DNA of 64,000 bases from the NCBI GenBank assembly GCA_947034895.1, contig OX344762.1:38048760-38112759 (forward strand). The letters are read 5' to 3'. Position numbers and translations under genes: made by a program. Below the pieces are notes generated by a model, which saw nothing but the letters and a program-made list of their open reading frames with translations, made no database searches and had not been told where the DNA came from. This stretch comes from Rhytidiadelphus loreus. Its lineage: Eukaryota; Streptophyta; Bryopsida; Hypnales; Hylocomiaceae. Shown piece by piece: positions 48,560 through 61,358 of this stretch (position 1 is the stretch's first letter; each line of letters opens with the position of its first letter).

Positions 48560-49730
48560 CACTACTAGAAATCTGTGACCAGAACAACAGAAATTCGACA
48601 GTTTTGTGTTGTTTTGGATAGTAGTGGACATGTTTTAACAAGTTCAACAGAATTCTGTGAAGACAATGACAAATTTCTGTTGATTGGGGCACTCCAAAAA
48701 AATTTGGGGCCAAATCAACTAAAATTTAAAAGATTTTATAAACAAACATCAAAGATTCACCATTTTATTGTAAGTACTTCTCATTTTAAAAATTGCAGTT
48801 GGTATGCCACTTACCTTTGAGACAACGAAGAAAAGAAGCCAAACACTTTATATAAGTCGGGTGGTAGGAAGTTGAGCAACACATATGGGATATGTGAAGT
48901 AAGAACTCAACCACTCATAATTGTAGTTAAATTCAGATTTCAGACCTGATTTAAACATAGTAAACTAACTTCTTTTTCTTAAACTTTGAACTAAGTTAAT
49001 GTAGACAATCAATCTATCTTTCATTTGCAAAAATTCGTTTGGGATTTCAAGCTTCCAATCAAAAGTTATCAACAATTTTAGAGAAGGTGGGTTTTGAAAT
49101 TGTACCTCCCAACCCCTCTCTACATTTGTTCATAACTTTTGATAGGAAGCTTGAAATCCCAAACCAATTTTTGAAAATGAAAGATAGATTGATTGTCTAC
49201 ATTAGCTTATTTCAAAGTTTAAAAAAAAAAAAAATTTACTATGCCTAAATTAGGTCTAAAATCTGAATTTATCTACAATTCCTACTTTTGATGAACTTAT
49301 TACTATGAGCGGTTGAGTTCTTACTGTACATATCCCATATGTGTTGCCCAACATCCTGCCACCCCACTTGTATAAAGTGTTTGGTTTCTCCACCCTACCT
49401 TTACACAAGTAAGTGTCCTTCAAACCATATAGCTTGACGACATTGATTTCTTTAAAATGAATGAATGAAAAAAAATTTGGCCGTTTTTTAATTTTTTACT
49501 AAAATGGATTTGTTGAGTTAGCAGTCCCAATTTTTGTTGAGTTGGCAGTTCAGTTTTTGCTGACGTGGCAATTTTCTTTTTCTTTTGAAAGAATTCAGTG
49601 TCCAAATCAACAAGTTGGAACAACAGATTTTAGTTAAATTTTGACCGGGACAACGCGACCGAAACAACTGAAATGAACAACAAATTTGAGTTGGATTTCT
49701 GTTATTTCGGTCATGCATTTTCTACTAGTG
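48560..49730. mobile_element. CACTA-type non-autonomous element with internal hairpin
   Basis: It begins CACTACTAGAAATCTGTGAC and ends with the complement of CACTAGTAGAAAATGCATGAC. AAT flanks both ends (48557-48559 and 49731-49733), the 3-base target duplication of CACTA elements. Inside, about 48826-49075 and 49130-49395 are long inverted arms sharing CACATATGGGATATGT, GTTGAGTTCTTAC complements and GGGATTTCAAGCTTCC. There is no transposase. Confidence 0.85.
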
Positions 49731-52102
49731 AATTGTCTTTTTCTTTAAAAAGCTTCAAAACAAAAAGTAATTCTATCTACACTTGCCCAATTTGTTCCGT
49801 CAATGCATGCAAAAGTGAACAGGGAGTAGTGCTTTGACTTTGCACCCTAAATGTAGTGCTTGACAAGGCATATTCTCTATAGAAGTAGGTTCAATAGGTT
49901 GAAACAACCAAATAAATGCAAAAAATATTTTTTCTCAACAATTTTGTCAAATAAAAAATTGAGGGACTTGATCTATCATTTAAGGGTTAAACAAGTCAAT
50001 TGATATAGGATTGTAGAATTGTAGATTTAGTGTAGAATATTAGTGAAAACATTAAATGACTCATTTGTATCATGCAAAATTGCAGATGTTCATGGGATCT
50101 ATTTATTGAAAAGGCCCTTAAATCACACCAACCTAAACAAGGTTAGAGTTACTTATATATGTATATATAATATTCATTTGAGTCATTTTTTAGTGAAATT
50201 CAAAGATCGTTCTTTGTAGCCTTTAGTTATGATCACTTCATGGCCTTAGAACTAGTCAACAACAAATGTGCTATTGTCCATGTTATTTTTTTTCTAGTCA
50301 ATAGGACAAGCTCCAATTGCAATCTCCAATTTCATATGTTTTGTTTTTTGTTGTTTTTTGTGTTTTTTTTTTCTTATGAACTTTGAAAAAAATTATTTTA
50401 TTTTTCAAGAGAACTTTGGTAGAATGGTAGGATATACTAGATGAAACAATCCAGAGGTTGGTTCACATGTCACTCTACTCACCTATGCTCATTAATATAT
50501 AATAAACTAGTTTGAACCCATTTGGTTATGTCTTTATGAAATGACTTGAAGGGGTCAAACAACAATGTTTTTATTTTTTGCATCTCTTTGAGTGTTGTCC
50601 AATTGACAGAAATGAAGCTTTGGGAGGTAGTACAAAGGTCCATACATAGGCTTGGGCCATACTAACTACCCACAAAATAGCACCTCACACTCAACAATTA
50701 GGTGCCCGTTGGTGCTCCTCAAAATGCCCCCCAAATTCCACTTTTCAATACTCCCAAATTGCACTTTTTAAATGGTTTTGAAACTCAAAATTTCTAGGAT
50801 GCTAGGAGTGCACCACACTCTACTTACAATATGAAACGGGTTTAAAAAATGTTATTTTCAACTTCAATCCAGAACATTTTGTCCAATAGAAAGATCATTT
50901 GGAGATAGAGGGAGTAATATATATATATATACCTACCTATTTACCTATTTTCTAAACAAATTTATCAATTAGAGGACATTGTGGTAGCCTACTCCAAAGA
51001 CAAATTTCTATATTGTACTTTGCAATGTAATTTGTGCCTATTGACAAGTAGATTTGGGTTTTATGTCCAATGCCAAACAACTGAACATAATAATTAAGGT
51101 TGGAGTAATTAAAGCTCTCGGGTTCTAAAAGTATCCACCTCCTGAAATGTACACTATTTGTACATTTTTTTTCTCTCATTGCTTCATTGCTTTACAAAAG
51201 GTGGACATTTTGCAAGGTGGACACTTTTAGAGACCATTGCATTTCAATTTCAAAAATTCACAACTAATTCCACAAAGCTCCAAAAAATATGAAATGACTT
51301 GGATTAGATGCCAATTCCATTTGCCTTTCAAGGAAAATTTATTGAAAAAATATTTCAAGAAGTCTAAACTCCCCAAATTAAATTCTTAAATGATCTCTTT
51401 ATGGACCTCCTACCTTACCTCAAAACTACACTAATAAAATTATTCTTCATCTTTGAGATTCAATTCCAAATGAATAAGAAAGGAATGAATTGACTTGAGC
51501 TCTAGAAATTTATCATGTAGGATATTAAAGTGGTCATTTGAAGTTTGTGATTTTACCCTTGGGAAAAACACTGAAATTTTGTATTGCCCACTCACTAATA
51601 AATTTGTAAACTTGGAATTAGAGGTCCCAAATGAGCAAGGAGAGGTAAATTATCCAACCATAAAATGGATGTAATTTTTTACATTTACCCTTGAATGGGG
51701 GACTTCCAAATTTCCAATGACCACTTTCGTCAGGGGATCTGAATTTCCCACTTTATTCCCATTCCCAATTCCCGAAGGTTTTGAAAATGTTCAGTTCTTG
51801 CTTCTGTAGCTTCGCCTTCATTCTCCCTCCTCCGTCGTCGCCATCGCCATCGCCACAGGTGCTCTCATGGATGGCCTCTCATTCCTCACCGGCGGTTTTC
51901 GTTTCTTTGCTTCGGTCATGGAGGAATGGAGTTTAGGGATTTGATCTGCTGCTGCTGGAAGGCGGCGCTACTTCGACGTGGAGAAGATGGGCAGTTTAGT
52001 TGGCTTTTCTGACCTTGCGCAAATCTTTTCTTAGGTCAGTTGAATGATTGATAAAATTGATGTGGTTTGATGTTTCCCGGCGGTTCTTAAGGGTGACGGT
52101 AC

Positions 52103-52108
52103 ATGTAG
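52103..52108 (+). promoter_or_regulatory. Minimal start-stop uORF before SNM1
   Basis: ATG at 52103 is followed at once by TAG, 31 bases before the SNM1 start. Such start-stop elements can stall ribosomes and limit downstream translation. That the site is within the mRNA leader is likely from its closeness but not shown. Confidence 0.4.
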
Positions 52109-52138
52109 AAGTGGTTGGTTTGCGGTCCCGTAGGAAAG

Positions 52139-55100
52139 ATGAAGATCAAGTACACGCAGAGTGCGCGTAAGGCTGACGCCGATACTGACCTCGCCTTGGC
52201 GATGGCATTGGGGGAAGACGAGGCTGGGAGTGGTGATGATGATGATTTCCAATGTACGGGGTCTTCGTCTGTCTGTTTTAAGCAGAAACTCGCTCTGCGG
52301 AGCTGCGCCGTGAGGAAGCATGCGAAGAAGAGAGTTCTGCCCAATAATTTGAGGTTGGCAAAGAATCGAAGAGTTGGTGGCGAAGTTGGAGATACCGCAG
52401 CGCACAGAGGTGTCGTCCCTGGAAAGGAAATGAAAATACATTGCGATGCTGTCAGGGAAGTCGTTCTCGAAAATACAGCCGCCTACACAGGTTTGGTGTC
52501 GGAAGAGAGGGAGCATAGGTTTTGGGAACCTAGAAAGACTGACAAGAGAGTCCTGAAAGATCACAATGCAAGGTCTACGGAGCGTGTCTTTACTGATTCC
52601 GTTGTGCTGACGAAGGGGGACGAGAATGGGAACAACGTGAGTTCGGGGAAGCTCCAGAAGTTTTCACAACTTAGCACTCCGAATTTGGAGTCAAACAATG
52701 AGCAGGACAGCACATACCAGCGCTTAGGCAGTTCAGTTGCTAGCGATCATTTTAAGCAGCATGGACAGAGTGAAAACATTTTAGGAATTGAATCGAAGAG
52801 GAAAAAAATATCGAGTATCTATGTCACTGGATGGAGCCTGCATTGTGGTGGTACAAAGAGAGTAAAGACGATCGCACAAGTTCCAGAGAATGCTGGTATC
52901 CAAAGATTTGAACAAACGGAGGGAAGAGCAGGGCTAGACTCCTTTAGTATTGAGGGCGATGAAAGTGATCCGGGGGCTGAAGTTGATGAGGTCATTGTTA
53001 TATCTACTCAATCTAAGGCACCTTATGAACTGGAATTCGGTCAATCCGCAGGGGAGCTGGGTAGAATTTCGTTAGATACGGGGAAGAAGGCTACCTATGA
53101 CAGTGGATGGAGCCTGCTTTATGGTGGTACAGAGAGAGTACAGACGATTGCACGAGTTCCAGAGAATGCTGGTATCCAAAGATTTGAACAAGCGGAGGGA
53201 ATAGTAGGACTGGATTCCGTGAGTAATGAGGACGAAGAAGGTATCGAAAGTGATCCGGGGGCTGAAGTTGATGAGGACATAGTTATTTGTACTCAATCCA
53301 AGGCACCTTATGAGCTGGAATTCGGTCAATCCGCAGGGGAACTGGGTAGAGTTTCGTTAGATATGGGGAAGAAGGCTGTTGAGGATCGACCCCACCGGAA
53401 GCATAATATATATGATATCTTAATAGGCAATAACAGAACGAACCGAGTTCCCACAAATGTTTCAAATCCCACAATTGACAAGGAGTTTGAATGCGACGAT
53501 GGTGAGGAGCTGGAGAGCCCAGGCACAGCAATGCAAGCTTTAGTTGATCAGGCAGAATTGGACTATGAAGGACTCGAGTTTAATGAAGAGGACAATGAAA
53601 GCATGGATTCGTTCGAGTACCCATTCTGTGGTATAAACTTGGTTGATCTCTCCGTTAGTTACAGAGAACAGCACGTCAGCGATTGCTCGGAGAAAGCCAA
53701 TGTAGTGTGTGAAAGATCAAATCCTGTGAACTATGTTGGTCGAGAAGCTGTAAATACTGAGGCAACTGAAATTGTTCAGCTGAGTAACGAACGAACTGTG
53801 ACAATGGATACTCTTAAATGCCCGATCTGTGGGATGTGCATAGAAGAATTATCCTCCGCAGACAGAGAGGTTCACACAGATGCCTGTCTAGAAGAAGGCA
53901 ACATTCCTTACGGTAGAACAAATCCTGGGGATTACGTGGGCGGTGAAGCTGGAAACACCGAAACCGGTGGAGGTTCACAGCCGGTGACCTTCCAAAGAAA
54001 TGTGATTTTCGGGACTCTTACATGCCCCGTCTGTGGGGTTTGCATAGATGAATTATCCACTGTGCAGAGAGAAAAGCACACTAATACCTGCTTAGATGAG
54101 ACCAAAGGAGAAGGCCGAGTTGAAGTGGCTGAAGTTGCTGAGGCACTAGGCAAGCCGGACGTGGGTCCAGTTGTGACGTGGTTGACAAATCTAAATCTGG
54201 GGAAGTATGTAGATATCTTTGTTAAAGAGGAGATTGATTGGGATACACTGCAGTGGCTCAATGAGGAGGTATGGTCATCATTCACTTCTTTTCCGAGGTA
54301 GATAGATGTCGCGGACACATGCGGAAGAGCTGCATATGTGATGATGCCAAAATGTTGACATTGTGATTATTCGTCCCTGGATAGCACATTTTGAGCTTCA
54401 TATTGATCGTGTGCCATCAGATTTTGACACATATTCGGCGCTAGACCTTGGCTTTGGACATTGAGTAATCCTTTGTCAGTTTGACATCGTCCTCTTTGCT
54501 TCAACCGTCCTGTTTTGCAGGACCTAAAGTCGTTGGGAATCACTGCACTTGGACCAAGGAGGAAGATAGTCTGCGCAATTCAGCAATTAAGTAAATCTGC
54601 TTCCAAGACACAAAAGATAACGGCATTTCCAGAGAGCCAAAGGATCTCAGATTCTGTCGTTCTCAGTTCCGCAGCGGATACATTACAAGGTAACATTACT
54701 CTCAAAAGTACCTACATTAATGTCAATTAAACCGAGCACGTAGAATGTAATCTCGTGATTTTGCAAAATCATTTCGCTTGAGGCTCAAGGGAGATGAAGA
54801 AGGTTTCTGTGGGCCCCTTGAGACACTTCGAATTCAAATACTTCTCTCTCTACCTATGCTTTAATCACCCATTGTCTGTGAAGACGAGGACTACTTTGTC
54901 TCTAAATATTGATCAATTGTCACTCCTTAACTGATATGCATTCCTTTCAAACTACTGCCTTGTTAGGGCCTAAACTGTCCATTGCGGATTTCTTCATTCG
55001 TCCTCCAAATACTAGGCAACCCATTCCATCTCGAGACCTTAGTATTCTTGCAAGGTCGAAAGCTCCAGGCACCGTGAGCACTGCAGGGGGATCGACGGGA

Positions 55101-57934
55101 AACAGGGGTCAAGGAAGGCCTATTTCTGCTGGTGGAAATTTGAGTACTGCAGGGACTAGCGACATCCCAACGTGGATGTGTATTCCTGGCACCTCCTTCA
55201 GAGTGGTGAGTTATGCCCTTGCCTAGCACTTTGGCCTTAGACTTCACCTTGACGACTAATATAAGTTCTTAAGTTTGATTGCTACTATCGTGAACGCTGC
55301 CGGTTTTAGTGAAAATGATTTTCTACCTCGTAATCTGTCCGGGTTTTGAGTAGCTGCGGTGACTACTCTGATACTACTTTTCACCATGTTAAAGAATATC
55401 TGAGTTTTGGTTTGCAGGATGCTTTCAAGCACAAAAATGGCAACTGCTCCAACTGGTTTCTTACTCATTTTCACACTGACCGTAAGCATTTCTGCAAGCT
55501 TTGCTTTAGCATTACCATCACCTATGAAAATTCAATATTTCTGGAAGTCTATTTGATGACCTTATTGCTGTCAGCTGCATGACTGTAATCTGCCTTACAT
55601 ACTCTTTGTACACGAGGACGAAGGACACTTAATCTATACGATTGTGCCTGGCCTCGATGGGACTAAACTTTATGCTGCTTTCGGCAGACTTTCTTTCAGA
55701 TCTTTCAGTATGGTCTTTAAATTCAACAGCCGTGCTAGATTACAAAAAGTAAAGGTAGTGTCGAGTTTATCATTTTACAGAGACAGATGATATTTGCTCA
55801 TTCGACTTATTTTGAGAAGGTAATGGATGGTGCAGACTACCAAGGACTCACACGAGGCTTTAGACACGGCAAAATATTCTGCTCAATAATTACAGCTCGC
55901 CTCGTTCACCTTCGCATTGGAATTCCATCGGATCGCATTGAAGCTCTTCCTCTGAACGAAACGGTCCTCATAGACGGTGTCCGGGTGACATTTATAGATG
56001 CTAATCACTGCCCAGGATCAGTCATGATTCTCTTTGAGCCTCCTAACGGTAAGGTAAGATTTTGTGACGAGATTTTGTTTGATAGAATATAAAATTTATT
56101 CACTTTTCGCGATGTACATCCATGTCATATCAAGTGAAGAAAATATGAGTTTCATTGACTTTTCGGTTTAAACGTGCACTTATTCATACCATGTCGTCAT
56201 AATTTCTGGACACAGTAATTGTCTCGAAGTCACAGTTGACCATCTGCTGTAGTAACCAACTGTAGTTGCCGTAGTCATGTTGATAAAAATGTCTACAAGT
56301 ATCTTTCTTCTCGTCTAGATGAGAGTTGGATCGAACATCTGACAAATCGTGCCTTCTTTGGTTTGTGGATTTCTTGAAGGCTGTGTTACACACTGGAGAT
56401 TTTCGCTTCTGTTCAGACATGGCTTCTAATGAGGTTCTGAGGGCTTGCCGAATAAACACTCTTATACTTGACACAACCTACTGCGATCCCCAGGTAAGCA
56501 GCAAGTTTCGTGCTATTGTTTCTCAGTTGTCTTCGAAGCGAATCCCTATGTGTTTTGTGATTAGTCTTTCTATCCGCAAGAAGTGGGGAGTAGGAATGGG
56601 AAAGATAATTTCTGTTGTTTTCTAGTGAGGATTGTAACGGTTTGATTATATTTGTTCTGATGATAATAATCTGCTGTTTTTTTGTCTTGCAGTATGATTT
56701 TCCAAAGCAAGATGCAGTCATAGAGTTCGTGATCGATGCAATTGAAGCGGAGACTTTTAATAACAAGACTCTTTTTCTCATTGGCACTTACACGATAGGT
56801 GAGTTTCTGAACTACTCCGTATCACACTAGCGTCCTGTCACTTATTCATAGGTAGTGCAAAGCTGTCTTTGTTAAGGTGGAGACGCAGTTGTGCAACATC
56901 ACTCACGTACAACTCCAGTTTTGACGAGGCACTCTTGTCTGGACTTGTCGGTTTTGTCCGTTCGTCTATTATGCTGTTATATGGCATAATTCAGAATATA
57001 TTGCAATTTTAGTACAATAGAAGTACTGATAGTATTATCAACAGGTAAAGAGCGAATATTTCTCGAGGTTGGTAAAGCTCTACAGAAGTACGTCTATGTC
57101 GGAGCTGCAAAGCAGCGACTGCTAGATTGCATGGACCTTGCCGAGGAGGACAAGAGATGGTTGACGACGAAAGATCAAGAGAGCCATATTCACGTGGTGC
57201 CGTTGTGGAGCGTTTCCAGTTTCAAGCGCATGGGCTCAATCTCTCGCCATTACCATGTACTTTCTGGTTCACTTTTTGTGGAAGCGAAGATCATAATGAT
57301 CCGGAATTGTGCATATCTTCTGTTTTTCCTGCTTACTCGAAGCAGTAATTCACTTGAAGTTCAATTCATTTTTGATGCCGTGTTTTACCCATTTTTTCAG
57401 GGACGATATAATTCTATCGTTGCGTTCTCACCAACGGGCTGGAGTTTTGGGAAGGACAAGAAACGTATTCATGGTCGCCCTGGTCGGCGATATCAACAAG
57501 GCAGCATTATCCGGTTCGTTTCCGTGGTCTGTTGTGAATAATGTCTCGCTTTTTTACCTTGCCGCAATAAGCAAAGACGACTCCCGTATTTGTTGCTCGC
57601 ATTCCTTTTTGTTCGCACGGTATTCGTTGCCTTATGTGTGTTAGGATTCTAGTGCTCGTTAACCATGTTCTCTTATTAGATCCTTTCCTGAGGAATCACT
57701 GTAATTTGGAGAAGATGAGGTCCTCAGTATTTCGATTTCGAGAAATCTTCCGACTGATTTTTTTTCAATGGCTACATTGGCAGGTACGAGGTGCCATATA
57801 GCGAACACTGCAGCTTCACAGAACTAAAGGAATTTGTGCGGACCATTGGTTCCGAGAACATTGTCCCCAGTGTTATCAGCAGGGGAGGCCTGTCAGCCGA
57901 CGCCATGGTCGCGAGTTTACTCAGTGAAGAATGA
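52139..57934 (+). CDS. SNM1-like: SNM1/DCLRE1A-type DNA crosslink repair nuclease with UBZ-like fingers and SAM domain
   Basis: Ten exons join in phase (1171 residues): 52139-54268, 54521-54689, 54967-55205, 55418-55481, 55836-56053, 56380-56493, 56693-56798, 57045-57256, 57401-57513, 57784-57934. The start is the first ATG of the frame (MKIKYTQ). The acidic N-terminal half holds a recent internal duplication. Three UBZ4-like fingers follow near residues 491, 559 and 627 (CPICG...H-x3-C), then a SAM domain (about 676-735). The metallo-beta-lactamase/beta-CASP nuclease has HFHTDH (863-868), DANHCPG, HTGDFR, DTTYCDP and PYSEHC. SNM1 nucleases trim DNA at interstrand crosslinks from a 5' end. 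Domain order agrees with the SAM-containing SNM1 protein of Arabidopsis. The first finger lacks its first Cys (YPFCG). Confidence 0.93.
52826..53378 (+). repeat. In-frame internal duplication in SNM1 exon 1
   Basis: 52826-53092 and 53102-53378 encode two copies of about 90 residues, both with GWSL..GGT.RV.TIA, VPENAGIQRFEQ, ESDPGAEVDE and QSKAPYELEFGQSAGELGR. The second copy has a small extra insertion (GIE). Identity is high at both DNA and protein level, so the duplication is fairly recent. Confidence 0.9.
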
Positions 57935-59908
57935 TATGTAAGCAGGTCAACATCAACTAAGTTACATTTTGCCTACCCAAAAGCCTGAAACCGTGGACAA
58001 CAGGGTATCTTTTCCCACTTCGGCAGCCGTACATTTCAATGGACTTGCTGACGCAATCCCCAGTTCCAAGAACGTACAGTAGAGATTTCGCCAGCAGGCC
58101 AACAAAACCGTCCCCTTTTCCGGGTCGTTACAGCAAGGCGAATGTCTACCGACAATTTTACACACTCCTCAAACTCTTATTAGCCAGGTTTATAAGGTAA
58201 TAACCTTGATCTCCAGTGATGAGAGCAAGCGGGAATTTTCGCGCAACGTAATTCAACCAAGGACATGTGTCTAGGACCAGCGCCTCACAAGTGGCACGAC
58301 TTGTGCCCCACGTGCTCCCACACATGGGAACAGGGCCGTAAGCCAGGTGGCGAAGGCAATTTCGCCGGGAGTCTGGGACACCTACGTGTGTCATCTGTAA
58401 TTGCCACGCTAGGGGGCTCGTTAGCCCGGTTGTTATTAGCTCGTCGTTTTAGGAAATCGCTGGTCAATGCTGTAGCGTTGTAGTCTCTTCCGTCATGGAG
58501 TGACTGGAGTCCTTTTCCTTTTCTGTTATGGATAAGCCCCAATACCACTGACTGTCCTGTCCTGCTGCATCATGACATGCTCAATGACCTCTGAATGAGG
58601 AGGCCTTTCCGCCCCTGCCAAACTTTCTAGAATCTGCAGATACCCCACTCGATAAGTTCCATCGATCGAAATGATGTAGGCAGGTGATCTGCTCTTTCAC
58701 TGATCAAATCATTTTAAATTTTCTCTGTCAAGTTGGGCATATATTTTGCGTTCTCCATCTTCAGTGGTCGCTGCTTGTGTTTCGGTTAAGATACTTATCA
58801 GTTTCCGGACCATTTGGCGCCACACATGATCGAATTTTGTGACCAATACTTCGGATGAGTCATGTGTTTTGGCCATTCCTTTCGACTTAACGTAACGTAT
58901 TGGCTTTGGAGTTCTTTCTTCGTGACTATGTCTTGAAAAGTCAATTTGAAAAGTCTTCGATCACAAATATCATTGGTAAGAGAATTTTTCCCTTGTAAGA
59001 AGTTACAAGTTCGTTTTGTACATATATTTTATCGGTCCTTGTAATAATGTCCTCTGTAAGAAATTATGACCATATAAAAATTCATTTCATAACACACTAA
59101 TTTAACATATCCTTGTAATAAGTATACTATAATTATATCTCATTTTGGATTGTTAGTAATCCTTGTAACTTTAGTTACTAAAAAAACATTAAACATTTCT
59201 TTAAATATCTTTTAAAAGTACTTCACAAAAAATTCTTAAAATGTCTTACAAGAATAGGTATATACTTTGTAGAAGATTAGATACAATTTTAGTGAAAAAA
59301 TATTGTAGCAATGTAGCATCATTCAAATACCTTTAGTTTTGTAAGTAATTCACAATAGAAACTTCTAAGTGTTACAGGGCACATTGCCAATATTTACAAG
59401 TATTTTCAAATCCTATGTGGCATCTTGAAAATTGATCATTTTGTTTGTTTCTTAGGTGTTCACTTGAATGTCACAAACAATTCACTATTCAATGCAATTG
59501 TTGTGGAATAAATAAAAAATTAATTAGTTTTTTCTTTAAGCTATAAGTTTAGATTAAAAGTACCTTTCTTAGGTTCTTTAATACAAAATGGGTTAAGAGA
59601 AAGTCATTTATGATTTCATCCATGATACATCAAGATAATAACACATAAAATTACCAAATAAGCATAGATCCAATTATTAACCTATCTAAATTTTCGATGG
59701 ATCTTGTAGGAACAAAATGGAAATCCAAATTCTATTACCATGCATTATTTAGATGTCACATAAATAGACTATGAATTTCAAACTACTAAAACTAGTTGTA
59801 TCCAAAATTGAACTTCATCTTTCATGAAATATAAGTTTTACATTTTAAGCAAAATTTGTAGGGATCAGTCTTAGAAATGATCAACAATTAGGTGTAGTTA
59901 CGTAAGTA

Positions 59909-60855
59909 CTTCCTTTGTTCCAAAATGATCTTCTAGTTTGACAAGTATATATTTCTTTAGTTTTTTTGTTTTTGTTTTTGTTTTTTTGACATACCAATTT
60001 GAATTTCATCCCATCATTTCATTCATTCCCATTGCAATCGCTCTCAGAACTTCTAGTTGGACAAAATGTATGTTTCTTTAGTTTCTTACTGTTTTCTAGA
60101 CATTCCCATTGTAGTCGCTTTCAGAACTTTTGGTTGGACAAGTGTATGTTTCTTTAGTTTTTTTTATTGTTTTCTTGACATTCTAATTTGACTTTCATCC
60201 CATCACTTCATTCATTCCCATTCCCGTTCCCACTGCGATCACTTTTAGAACTTCTAGTTGGACAAAATGTCTGTTTCTTTAGTTTCTTATTGTTTTCTTG
60301 ACATTCTAATTTGACTTTCATCCCATCACTTCATTCATTCCCATTGTAGTCATTCTCGGAACTTCTAGTTGGACAAAATATATGTTTCTTTAGTTTCTTA
60401 TTGTTTTCTTGACAGTCCATTCATTACCATTGCAATCACTCTCAGAACTTCTAGTTGGACAAAATATATGTTTCTCTAGTTTCTTATTGTTTTCTTGACA
60501 TTCCAATTTGAGTTTCATGCCATCACTTCATTCATTTCCATTGCAATCACTCTTGGAACTTCTAGTTGGACAAAATGTATGTTTCTTTAGTTTCTTATTG
60601 TTTTCTTGACAGTCCATTCATTACCATTGCAATCACTCTCAGAACTTCTAGTTGGACAAAATATATGTTTCTCTAGTTTCTTATTGTTTTCTTGACATTC
60701 CAATTTGAGTTTCATGCCATCACTTCATTCATTTCCATTGCAGTCCTTGGAACTGCCAATAACCCCTTCCTCCCACATCACAATGCTCAACCACAATATC
60801 ATTTTTGGACAAAAAAATAAAGAAGAACCCGAAGATCATTTGGGGGTGGAGGGAG
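59909..60855. mobile_element. Stowaway-like element with an internal minisatellite
   Basis: Left end CTTCCTTTGTTCCAAAATGATCTTC and the right end (complement CTCCCTCCACCCCCAAATGA...) are inverted, with TA outside both. Inside, about eight units starting TTGGACAA and containing ATGTTTCTTTAGTTTCTTAT and CTTGACATTC run from about 59934 to 60745. Long (about 110) and short (about 82) units alternate at the end, where one long-short pair is itself duplicated. Confidence 0.75.
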
Positions 60856-61358
60856 TATTTTATTACAAGGAATACCTTGCACCAAGATTTGAAACATAAT
60901 GTAAACTCCAAAGTAGCTGACAGTTGTAAGTTGCACAGAAAATAAAATGGTAAGTAACTTACTAGCCACCCGCCACCAGGAAATCCTCAATGTCCTTGTC
61001 TACTAGACAAACAGAATTTCTGCCAACTGAAGTTAAAAGTATCATGAATATGATATTTCAAGACTAGCCCTGCAACTCATGAGTCCCAATTGATCCTAAC
61101 CTCTATGCAACCTCTAAGAGGTACATTTTGCTTCAATGTAGCACAGGTGTACATTTCGCTTCTAGTGATTACTGCTTTTTAACTTCAAATATTAGTAATT
61201 AATTCCATGAAGGTCAAAAAAATATGAAACCACTTGAATTACATGTCAATTTCATTTTTTCTCCTACATGAATTTACTGAAAATTGTTTCAAGGAGTTTA
61301 GCTTACCCCTTAATGCAATTTGCTCTGAAATAGACACTTTAAGAGGAGACTAACTTAA

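Larger units (their letters stand above)
42405..51860. other. Long AT-rich spacer of mobile elements, no gene
   Basis: No coding gene is supported over this 9.4 kb. A diverged Stowaway-like element covers about 42802-43063 and a TTAA element 43473-43695. The 44.0-44.9 kb stretch is plain AT-rich DNA. 44941-45650 is an inverted copy of part of 61359-62392. The dyad-motif array covers 46307-48559 and a CACTA-type element 48560-49730. A lone Stowaway-like right end lies at about 50880-50916 and a GGTCAATT-family fragment near 51.55-51.74 kb. 51.78-52.1 kb turns GC-richer and is the probable SNM1 leader. Confidence 0.5.

Noticed and set aside
52115..52138. Earlier SNM1 start at TTG 52115
   Set aside because: TTG is not a normal plant nuclear start. 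ATG at 52139 is the first in the frame.
58265..58483. 72-codon GC-richer frame after SNM1
   Set aside because: No recognisable domain and no splice context. It is probably untranslated or spacer DNA.
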